Source: Pedobacter mendelii
GTDB taxonomy: Bacteria > Bacteroidota > Bacteroidia > Sphingobacteriales > Sphingobacteriaceae
Assembly: GCF_014635725.1 (NCBI RefSeq)
Contig: NZ_BMDJ01000001.1
Location: forward strand, 682,001 to 746,000
Reading direction: 5' to 3'
DNA: 64,000 nucleotides
The translations under genes were made by a program, and so were the position numbers. Below, piece by piece: positions 34,089-41,684 of this stretch. The notes beneath the pieces are model-generated. The model had not been told where the DNA came from. It made no database searches and saw only the letters and a program-made list of their open reading frames with translations. The first letter of the stretch is position 1; each line of letters opens with the position of its first letter.

Positions 34089-35504
34089 TTATTCTGAACC
34101 TTCTATTTTTATTCCTTTAAATTTATTGTAAAGGGTTTTACGATCGATTTTGAGTATTTTTGCAGCTTTTGTTTTATTAAAATTAACTTCTTTTAACACA
34201 CTTAAAATTGTGTCGTACTCTGCTTCTTGTGCAGCACTTTTTAAATTCTTTGGCTTATCGACAAATTTACTTTTAACCTGATCGAGTATTTTTTCTTTAT
34301 CGTAATCTTTTGCATAATTTGCAAGTTCGAGAGGCAAAACATCTACCTGAATTTCATTACCATCAGATAATAAGGCAACACGTCTGATTACATTTTTTAA
34401 TTCCCGAACATTACCGGGCCAAGTGTAATGTAAAAAGCAATTTTTAACCTCATTAGAGAAGCCTTTTATGTTTTTATTTAATTCTTCATTTGCAGTCGCC
34501 AAAAATTTATCTGCAAAAACCAAAATATCAGCTCCGCGTTTTTTTAGTGATGGGATGTGAATTGAAAATTCATTAAATCGATGGTATAAATCCTCTCTGA
34601 AGGTTCCTTTTCCGATATTTTCAACTAAATTTTCATTTGTTGCAACGATAATACGAACATCTAAATCAATTTCCTTTATACTTCCAATACGTTTTAATTT
34701 ACGCTCCTGAACAGTTCTTAGTAGTGTTGCCTGAATTTCATACGATAGATTTCCTATTTCATCTAAAAACAATGTTCCTCCGTTAGCCTGCTCAAAATGA
34801 CCAATCTTTGTATATAAAGCACCAGTAAAAGATCCTTTTTCATGTCCGAAAAATTCGCTCCCAGCAAGTTCTTTAGTTAAAGAGCCACAATCCATAGCAA
34901 TAAAAGGTTTATCTTTTCTTAAGCTGTTTAAATGAATCGTTTTAGCCACGTACTCTTTTCCTGTTCCACTTTTTCCTGTTAAAATAATGCTGTACGATGT
35001 TGGTGCGATCAATTGTATCTGCTTCAATAAAGTCGAAGAAACATCGCTTATCCCCTCTACATAATCAGTATGATTAATATATTCGGACTCTGACTGTGAA
35101 TTAATTTTATTAGCTGAACTTATATTTTCATTAAGTGCCCTTTGAGTTTCTAAAGCTTTATTAATTGTATTTAAAATTTCATCCGGATACAATGGTTTTG
35201 TAATATAATCGTAAGCGCCAAGCTTAATTAACTGGACAGCTAATTTTATATCAGAATAACCTGTAATAATGATTACTCCTGTTTTTGGGTAATTATCTTT
35301 AATTTTTATCAGTATTTCTTTGCCGTCCGTATCATCTAATCTGTAATCACAAAGAACTAAATCAAATGTATTTTTAGCCATAATTTCCATCGCAGAATTT
35401 CCTGTTATGGCATTTTCAATATCGAAACCATTTCTCGTTAAAAACTTTGATAATAAAAGTCCAATATTTACTTCATCATCTATTATGAGTATCTTCTTTT
35501 TCAT
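34089..35504 (-). CDS. Sigma-54-dependent response regulator, NtrC type
   Basis: The 471-residue protein has a receiver domain (residues 1-120, acidic Asp9/Asp10, phospho-acceptor Asp53 in LVLCDYRL), an AAA+ domain with Walker A (GKSGTGKE), the sigma-54 contact loop GSFTGA and Walker B (GGTLFLDEIGNL), and a Fis-type helix-turn-helix at the C-terminus (NFNKTKAAKILKIDRKTLYNKFK). All catalytic elements look intact. No histidine kinase lies nearby, so it is an orphan regulator. Its target is unknown. I saw no clear -24/-12 promoter in the cluster it precedes. Confidence 0.92.
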   Translation of the reverse strand: MKKKILIIDDEVNIGLLLSKFLTRNGFDIENAITGNSAMEIMAKNTFDLVLCDYRLDDTDGKEILIKIKDNYPKTGVIIITGYSDIKLAVQLIKLGAYDYITKPLYPDEILNTINKALETQRALNENISSANKINSQSESEYINHTDYVEGISDVSSTLLKQIQLIAPTSYSIILTGKSGTGKEYVAKTIHLNSLRKDKPFIAMDCGSLTKELAGSEFFGHEKGSFTGALYTKIGHFEQANGGTLFLDEIGNLSYEIQATLLRTVQERKLKRIGSIKEIDLDVRIIVATNENLVENIGKGTFREDLYHRFNEFSIHIPSLKKRGADILVFADKFLATANEELNKNIKGFSNEVKNCFLHYTWPGNVRELKNVIRRVALLSDGNEIQVDVLPLELANYAKDYDKEKILDQVKSKFVDKPKNLKSAAQEAEYDTILSVLKEVNFNKTKAAKILKIDRKTLYNKFKGIKIEGSE

Positions 35505-35606
35505 TTAATAAGAATTGATTTAAACATAAGTAAGCAAAAAAAACTGAAATGGGAAATTTTTTCTACACTATTATAAATTATCTCTCGAATTAATTAGACA
35601 AAAAGA

Positions 35607-36386
35607 TTACCTTCCTACAAACACTGATTTTCTTTTTTCAACGAATGCTGCAACACCTTCTTTAAAATCTTCCGTTTCAAAGCACTTACCAAATTCTTCT
35701 ATTTCAGTTGTATAACCATCAACTTCATTTATTGATGCAATAACGGCCTTTATCGCTGCGGCAACAGCTAAAGGCGCACGAAGTTTAATCGTATTTAATA
35801 TTTCTTCAGCTCTGCTAATTAAGTCTGTCTGCGGAACAACATAGTTTACTAATCCAATTTTTTCTGCCTCAATAGCGTTTATCATGCTGGCCATTGTAAT
35901 CATCTCTATTGCTTTTCCTTTACCAACCAACTGTGTTAATCGCTGTGTTCCGCCATAACCTGGAATTAAGCCAAGCGTAACCTCTGGTAAGCCCAATTTG
36001 GCATTATCAGAAGCGATGCGCATATGGCAAGCCATGGCCAATTCCAGTCCTCCGCCTAAGGCAAAACCATTTATAGCCGCAATGAAAGGTTTCGGGGAAT
36101 TTTCTATTGCATTAAAAACTTTATCATGACCTAAGCTGGCAAGTTCTTCGCCCTGTTTTCCGCTATAATCAGAAAACTCTTTAATATCTGCACCTGCAAT
36201 AAAAGCTTTTTCACCTGCACCTGTTATAATTACGCCTCTCACTTCAATACTTTTACCTGCGAAAGCAATTACATCCGCTAATTCGCTAAGTGTATCTTTA
36301 TTTAAAGCATTTAATGCTTTTTCACGATTTATGGTAATGTAAAGTATATTTTCTTTTACCTCTGATATTAAATTTTGATATTCCAT
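35607..36386 (-). CDS. Enoyl-CoA hydratase (crotonase family)
   Basis: The 259-residue enzyme hydrates enoyl-CoA in fatty-acid or amino-acid breakdown. Both catalytic glutamates of true hydratases are present: Glu115 in ALGGGLELAM and Glu135 in LGLPEVTLGL. The oxyanion-hole segments KAFIAGADIKEF and NGFALGGG are also intact. ATG 36386 is preferred over a GTG three bases upstream. It ends a short operon with the B12-binding subunit gene, which ends one base after the hydratase's upstream start option (36390), so the two are tightly coupled. Confidence 0.92.
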   Translation of the reverse strand: MEYQNLISEVKENILYITINREKALNALNKDTLSELADVIAFAGKSIEVRGVIITGAGEKAFIAGADIKEFSDYSGKQGEELASLGHDKVFNAIENSPKPFIAAINGFALGGGLELAMACHMRIASDNAKLGLPEVTLGLIPGYGGTQRLTQLVGKGKAIEMITMASMINAIEAEKIGLVNYVVPQTDLISRAEEILNTIKLRAPLAVAAAIKAVIASINEVDGYTTEIEEFGKCFETEDFKEGVAAFVEKRKSVFVGR

Positions 36387-36389
36387 CAC

Positions 36390-36809
36390 TTAAAAATTTC
36401 TGTTTTCAATAACCCATTTCTTAATGTATTCTGTAATGCTTGCCATTGTTGTTCCTGGAGGAAATAACTCTCCAACACCTAATTCAGCAAGTTTAACGCG
36501 GTCTGCCTCAGGAATAATTCCACCTCCGGTTAACAATACATCGTCCATCTGCTTTTCTTTCATAAAACGAATAATTTTCGGAAAAACAGTCATGTGCGCT
36601 CCAGAAAGGATAGAGATTCCAATGGCATCAACATCTTCTTGCAAGGCTGTATTAACCACCATTTCGGGGGTTTGGCGAAGTCCTGTATAAATAACTTCCA
36701 TACCTGCATTACGCAATGAGGTTGCAATTACTTTCGCACCTCTATCATGCCCATCCAATCCAACTTTAGCCACTAAAACACGTATTGGCCGATTTAATGT
36801 TTTGCTCAT
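36390..36809 (-). CDS. Stand-alone cobalamin-binding subunit of an acyl-CoA mutase
   Basis: The 139-residue protein is a single B12-binding domain with the base-off histidine motif DxHxxG (Asp19-Gly-His21-Asp-Arg-Gly24) in [19 protein letters not shown], then [14 protein letters not shown] and SILSGAHM segments, and the GGGIIP end. This is the size and shape of small subunits of isobutyryl-CoA or 2-hydroxyisobutyryl-CoA mutases (IcmB/HcmB) or a split methylmalonyl-CoA mutase. An upstream open frame to 36902 would add a hydrophobic leader, but ATG 36809 gives the canonical start. The large mutase subunit is not in the window. Confidence 0.85.
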   Translation of the reverse strand: MSKTLNRPIRVLVAKVGLDGHDRGAKVIATSLRNAGMEVIYTGLRQTPEMVVNTALQEDVDAIGISILSGAHMTVFPKIIRFMKEKQMDDVLLTGGGIIPEADRVKLAELGVGELFPPGTTMASITEYIKKWVIENRNF

Positions 36810-36940
36810 AAAGAATATTAAGTTGATGTAAATGTATAGATTTTTGTAACGTTTTTCGTTGCCCAGCAAGCCGGAAAAGAAAAACAAGAAACTGACGGCC
36901 AATTAACCAATAATCATTACATAATTACGCTCAATCTTTT

Positions 36941-36948
36941 TACCTTTG
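36941..36948 (+). promoter_or_regulatory. -7 box of glnS
   Basis: TACCTTTG matches TAnnTTTG and lies 22 bases before the glnS ATG. It lies in the 161-base divergent region between the B12 gene and glnS. Confidence 0.5.
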
Positions 36949-36970
36949 CAATCCTAATTTACAGGTTTTT

Positions 36971-38626
36971 ATGAGTGAAGAGAAGTCATTAAACTTTATC
37001 GAAGAAATTGTTGAGAACGACTTGAATAGTGGCAAGTATGAAACTTTGGTTACGCGTTTCCCGCCTGAACCTAATGGTTACCTACACATTGGCCATGCTA
37101 AAGCGATATGCTTAAACTTCGGACTAACACAAAGATACGGTGGTTATACTAACCTGCGTTTTGATGATACCAACCCGGTAACAGAAAAAACAGAATATGT
37201 AAACAGCCAGCAAGAAGATATTAAATGGCTAGGTTTTAACTGGAAAAATGAATTGTATGCATCAGATTATTTTGATGAACTATATTTATTCGCCATCAAA
37301 CTAATTGAAAAAGGTTTGGCTTACGTTGATGAAAGTTCCGCTGATGAAATTGCTGCTTTGAAAGGTACACCAACAGAACCTGGTCTGGATAGTCCGTATC
37401 GAAATCGTAGCATTGAAGAGAATTTAGAGATTTTCACTAAAATGAAAAATGGTGAATTTGCTGATGGTGATTATATTTTGAGGGCTAAAATCGATATGGC
37501 CAGCACAAATATGTTAATGCGAGATCCGATTATTTATCGCATCAAGCATGCAGAACATCACCGTACAGGTAATAAATGGTGCATTTACCCAATGTATGAT
37601 TTTGCCCACGGACAAAGTGACAGTATAGAGAACATCACTCACTCAATTTGTACTTTAGAATACGTATCGCACCGTGAATTGTACGATTGGTTTATAGAGA
37701 AACTAGAAATTTTTCCTTCTAAACAATACGAATTCGCCCGTTTAAACTTAACTAGCACGGTTATGAGTAAACGGAAGTTGCTTCAATTGGTTAATGAAAA
37801 TTTAGTTAGCGGATGGGATGACCCACGTATGCCCACAATTTCGGGTTTACGCCGAAGAGGTTTTACGCCAAAAAGTGTACGCGAATTTTGTGAACGAATT
37901 GGTATTGCTAAACGCGAAAATTTAATAGAATTAAGTTTATTAGAGTTTTGTATCCGGGAAGATTTAAATAAAACTGCAAAACGCGTAATGGCAGTTTTAG
38001 ACCCGATTAAATTAATTATTACCAATTACGAAAAAGGAACAGAAGACTTAATTGGCGAAAATAATCCTGAAGCAGAAGACGGTGGTGGCACACGCATTAT
38101 ACCTTTCAGCAATGAACTTTGGATAGAACGTGAAGATTTTATGGAAGTTCCGGCGAAGAAATGGTTCCGGTTAGCACCCGGGGCAATGGTTCGTTTAAAA
38201 TTCGCTTACATTGTTAAGTGCGAAAATTTTGTAAAAGACGAAAATGGTAACGTAACCGAAATTCATTGTACTTACATTCCAGAATCGAAAAGTGGTAACG
38301 ATACCAGCGGTATTAACGTAAAAGGAACCATTCATTGGGTAAGTGCACAACATGCTAAAACTGCAGAAATTCGTTTGTACGACCGTTTATTTACATCAGA
38401 AACGCCGGATGCCGAAGAAGGAGACTTTAAAGATTATTTAAATCCTGAAAGCTTAACCGTATTGCCTAACGCTTATATTGAGCCTGCTTTGGCTGATGCT
38501 GATTTAGATGGCCGCTATCAGTTTATTAGAAAGGGATATTATTGTTTAGATAGAGATTCTACTCCTGAAAAATTGGTTTTCAACAGAACAGTAACATTAA
38601 AAGATACTTTCAAGAAACCGAACTAA
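36971..38626 (+). CDS. glnS: Glutaminyl-tRNA synthetase
   Basis: GlnS charges tRNA-Gln. The 551-residue protein is a class I synthetase with PPEPNGYLHIGHAKAICLNF (HIGH motif, residues 30-49) and the KMSKS-equivalent STVMSKRKL near residue 260. The C-terminal anticodon-binding beta-barrel domains are present (GMIHWVSA-type motif here as GTIHWVSAQHA). Its presence shows direct glutaminylation rather than reliance on the GatCAB route. It is monocistronic and ends in a strong terminator. Confidence 0.96.
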   Translation: MSEEKSLNFIEEIVENDLNSGKYETLVTRFPPEPNGYLHIGHAKAICLNFGLTQRYGGYTNLRFDDTNPVTEKTEYVNSQQEDIKWLGFNWKNELYASDYFDELYLFAIKLIEKGLAYVDESSADEIAALKGTPTEPGLDSPYRNRSIEENLEIFTKMKNGEFADGDYILRAKIDMASTNMLMRDPIIYRIKHAEHHRTGNKWCIYPMYDFAHGQSDSIENITHSICTLEYVSHRELYDWFIEKLEIFPSKQYEFARLNLTSTVMSKRKLLQLVNENLVSGWDDPRMPTISGLRRRGFTPKSVREFCERIGIAKRENLIELSLLEFCIREDLNKTAKRVMAVLDPIKLIITNYEKGTEDLIGENNPEAEDGGGTRIIPFSNELWIEREDFMEVPAKKWFRLAPGAMVRLKFAYIVKCENFVKDENGNVTEIHCTYIPESKSGNDTSGINVKGTIHWVSAQHAKTAEIRLYDRLFTSETPDAEEGDFKDYLNPESLTVLPNAYIEPALADADLDGRYQFIRKGYYCLDRDSTPEKLVFNRTVTLKDTFKKPN

Positions 38627-38646
38627 ATAATTTATAGTTCTTTTAC

Positions 38647-38681
38647 AAACACGGATAAATTAATTTTATCCGTGTTTTTTT
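38647..38681 (+). terminator. Intrinsic terminator after glnS
   Basis: AAACACGGATAAA (38647-38659) and TTTATCCGTGTTT (38665-38677) form a 13-bp stem with a 5-base loop, followed by a run of Ts. Confidence 0.9.
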
Positions 38682-38787
38682 ATACTCGAAATTAGTGTTA
38701 CAGGAAACATAATTTTATATTAAATCTCACGCAGATTATGTGCCACGCTACTCTGCGGGACATAAAACATTAGGTTATGCTTAAAGA

Positions 38788-39621
38788 TTAATACTTCGTA
38801 TAAACATTATACAGCACCAAAATATCAACAGGTGTAAGCTTCGGTGTAATATCGCTTTGTATGAAATGACGTTTAAAAGCGGTTATTGCTGCCCCCAAAT
38901 CACTAGTATCATATCCAATAAGCCTTAATGCATTAGTTGTGTCGAAATCAATAGGCGGATTTTTTAAAACATCATCATACCAATATCCAAAACCTTTTAA
39001 TGCAAGTTTCTTCCAAGGAAAATGATTTGGATCAGGCTTACGTTTTGGAGCAATATCGGCATGCCCAATAAAGTTTGCAGTAGGAATATTATAGGTTTTC
39101 TTTAAAGTTGCTAACAACTTAACTAAGCTAATTATTTGTGCTTCAGGCCATATATCTGTTGTTCCGTTATTATCTAGTTCAATTCCAATTGAAGAAGAAT
39201 TCAAATCGGTATCTTTTCCCCACTTACCTATTCCGGCATGGTTAGCACGTAAATAATCGTTAACCATGTGCACAACTTTACCATCACGACTAATAACATA
39301 ATGTGCACTGGTTGCTGCTTTGGTTGAATGAAAAGTTTTTATGGTTTGTGCTAAGCTATCCTGCGCTGTATGATGAATTATTACAAAATTTGGTTTACGA
39401 ATGCCAAAATTTACTGATCCAATCCACTGCTGGTTTGCAGCATTTATCGAATCGTACAATTGCCCTTCTGGAGGTGTAGCCAATATAATTTTTGAAAAAC
39501 CTTTAGCCTTTTCTTTATAAATCTTTTCTGTAACTGCATATTTATTTGAGGTACAAGCAGAAATAAAAAGTGCGAATGCTAAGAATACAGCTTTTGGTTT
39601 TACAGTTTTTATTAATGACAT
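38788..39621 (-). CDS. N-acetylmuramoyl-L-alanine amidase lipoprotein (AmpD-like, amidase_2)
   Basis: The 277-residue protein has a lipoprotein signal peptide with Cys23 (FISAC). The amidase_2 domain shows NFVIIHHTAQDS (zinc His), SAHYVISRDGKVVHMV, NSSSIGIELDNNG, and the C-terminal IGHADIAPKRKPDPNHFPW with the second zinc His and Asp. It cleaves the amide bond between muramic acid and the stem peptide, here at the periplasmic or outer-membrane face because of the lipid anchor. It may serve in murein turnover. It diverges from the M49-like gene. Confidence 0.93.
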   Translation of the reverse strand: MSLIKTVKPKAVFLAFALFISACTSNKYAVTEKIYKEKAKGFSKIILATPPEGQLYDSINAANQQWIGSVNFGIRKPNFVIIHHTAQDSLAQTIKTFHSTKAATSAHYVISRDGKVVHMVNDYLRANHAGIGKWGKDTDLNSSSIGIELDNNGTTDIWPEAQIISLVKLLATLKKTYNIPTANFIGHADIAPKRKPDPNHFPWKKLALKGFGYWYDDVLKNPPIDFDTTNALRLIGYDTSDLGAAITAFKRHFIQSDITPKLTPVDILVLYNVYTKY

Positions 39622-39735
39622 ATTGTGTTTATTTAATGCAATGAAGGTACAAAGTTATGTTAAAGTTCATCCTTTGCATCAAACTTTATACAAAGCCTTC
39701 AAAATTTACTAATTTAGTGCCGATATACCTAAAAA

Positions 39736-41418
39736 ATGAAGAAATTATACAAAGCAAATATACTTTTCTACACACTCGCAATATCCGCAGGGCTACTCTC
39801 AGCTTGCACAAATACAACAAAACCATCCGATGGAAAAACAACTAATGTTGTTCAAAAAGATAGTTTAATAGGATATGTTGCTGCACGTTTACCAATCTAC
39901 GAACGGGTAAAGTTAACAACAAATCTAAATCAGTTAAGTGTAAACGATCGTAAAATATTGCCTTTATTAATTCAAGCAGCAGAAATTATGGATGAGCTTT
40001 ATTGGAAACAAGCTTACCCACAAAGAGATAGTTTACTGGCATCAATTAAAGATGAAAAAACCAGAGATTTTGTAAATATTAATTATGGCCCGTGGGACAG
40101 ATTGAATAACGATAAACCTTTTGTTGCAGGTGTTGGTGCAAAACCAGAAGGTGCATCATTTTATCCTTACGGGATAACCAAGGAAGAAATAGAGAAATCT
40201 ACTTTGGCAGATAAATTCGGTGCTTATTCGATAATACGGAAAGATAGTTTAGGGAAGCTAAGTGTAGTTCCGTATCATGTTTTATTTGCTTCAGAGTTAC
40301 AAAAAGCCTCATCATTACTAAAACAAGCGGCTTTAATTGCTGAAGACGAAGGGTTAAAAAAATACTTAAATCTGAGAGCCGATGCTTTAGTGACCGACAA
40401 TTTTACCGCTAGTGATTATGCCTGGTTGGATATGAAAAACAATGGCTTGGATCTTATCATCGGACCAATAGAAAACTACGAAGACAAACTGTTTAATGCT
40501 CGTACTAGTTACGAGGCTTACGTATTAATTAAAGATAAAGAGTGGAGCAAGCGACTGGCTAAGTATGTTAAACTGCTTCCTGAATTGCAGAAAAACTTAC
40601 CCGTGCCTGCAAAATATAAAACAGAAAAACCAGGAACAGATTCTGAATTAAATGCCTACGACGTTGTTTACTATGCTGGAGATTGTAACGCTGGTTCGAA
40701 AACTATTGCTGTAAACTTACCAAACGATGAAAAAATACAGCAAGAAAAAGGCACTCGCCGTTCGCAGTTGAAAAATGCAATGCAGGCTAAATTTGATAAA
40801 ATTTTAATTCCAATTTCAAAAGAACTGATTGATGCAGAACAACAAAAACACATTAAATTTGACGCCTTTTTTGCCAATGTAATGTTTCATGAAGTCGCTC
40901 ACGGTTTAGGCATCAAAAAAACAGTTACTGGAAAAGGCTTTGTTCGTGTTGCTCTGAAAGAACAATACAGTTGGCTGGAAGAAGGCAAAGCAGATGTTTT
41001 AGGCTTATACATGGTTACAGGTTTGCTTAAAAAAGGCGAATTACAAGGTGATATAAAAGATTATTATACCACATTTATGGCTGGCATTTTACGCTCGGTA
41101 CGTTTTGGTGTATCAGAAGCACATGGAAAAGCCAATATGCAATGCTTCAATTATTTTAAAGAAAAAGGGGCCTTTGAACGTACAGCAAAAGGAACTTATA
41201 AAGTTAACTTCGACAAATTCGCAATGGCAATGAATGATTTAAGTGCTTTCATTATTACCTTGCAAGGCAATGGTGATAAAGCTGCTGTTGAAAAAGCTCA
41301 AAAAGCAATGGCGATTATTCCAGCAGAATTACAATCAGATTTAGATAGATTAACCAGAAAAAATATTCCTGTTGATTTAGTTTTTGAACAAGGGGTTGAT
41401 GTACTCGGAATGAAATAG
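39736..41418 (+). CDS. Zn-dependent peptidase lipoprotein, M49 (dipeptidyl-peptidase III)-like
   Basis: The 560-residue protein has a lipoprotein signal peptide (lipobox LSAC, Cys24). The metal site is HEVAH (His385, Glu386, His389) in VMFHEVAHGLGIKK and the downstream EEGKAD (residues 415-420), which together parallel the M49 metalloprotease site; M49 enzymes normally have HELLGH, so the plain HExxH here is a divergent form seen in Bacteroidota members. It likely acts on small peptides on the outside of the inner membrane or at the outer membrane. It reads intact and is monocistronic with a terminator. Confidence 0.82.
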   Translation: MKKLYKANILFYTLAISAGLLSACTNTTKPSDGKTTNVVQKDSLIGYVAARLPIYERVKLTTNLNQLSVNDRKILPLLIQAAEIMDELYWKQAYPQRDSLLASIKDEKTRDFVNINYGPWDRLNNDKPFVAGVGAKPEGASFYPYGITKEEIEKSTLADKFGAYSIIRKDSLGKLSVVPYHVLFASELQKASSLLKQAALIAEDEGLKKYLNLRADALVTDNFTASDYAWLDMKNNGLDLIIGPIENYEDKLFNARTSYEAYVLIKDKEWSKRLAKYVKLLPELQKNLPVPAKYKTEKPGTDSELNAYDVVYYAGDCNAGSKTIAVNLPNDEKIQQEKGTRRSQLKNAMQAKFDKILIPISKELIDAEQQKHIKFDAFFANVMFHEVAHGLGIKKTVTGKGFVRVALKEQYSWLEEGKADVLGLYMVTGLLKKGELQGDIKDYYTTFMAGILRSVRFGVSEAHGKANMQCFNYFKEKGAFERTAKGTYKVNFDKFAMAMNDLSAFIITLQGNGDKAAVEKAQKAMAIIPAELQSDLDRLTRKNIPVDLVFEQGVDVLGMK

Positions 41419-41442
41419 AAATCTCAGCAAAAATAATAGCAG

Positions 41443-41491
41443 CCACAGATTTTTTTCAGATTTTAACTATCTGAAGGTCTGTGGTTTTTTT
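41443..41491 (+). terminator. Intrinsic terminator after the M49-like gene
   Basis: CCACAGA (41443-41449) pairs with TCTGTGG (41478-41484), and TTTCAGA with TCTGAA inside it, followed by a T-run. The stem is broken by an internal T-loop. Confidence 0.75.
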
Positions 41492-41520
41492 ATGTCTCAT
41501 TCAGATTTCAAAAAAATCCT

Positions 41521-41548
41521 GTAACCTTTTTAGAAAACGGTCGTCTTA
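41521..41548 (+). promoter_or_regulatory. ECF-type promoter of the barrel protein gene
   Basis: GTAACC (41521-41526) and CGTCTTA (41542-41548) give AAC-N16-CGTCTTA, an ECF promoter layout. It is 137 bases before the start codon and has the same spacer and -10 core as the sigma factor gene's own promoter at 28471-28498 (TGTCTTA there). Confidence 0.55.
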
Positions 41549-41684
41549 CCAATAACTAAAAATCGGGAACCGTTCGTTGCCGAAAACTAAGCTTTAAATA
41601 ATAATGCAATATTGATTGAAATGCACGAATGTGCGTTATTGGAATCGTTTTGCATAAATTTTTTAAACAATAACACCTTAACCA

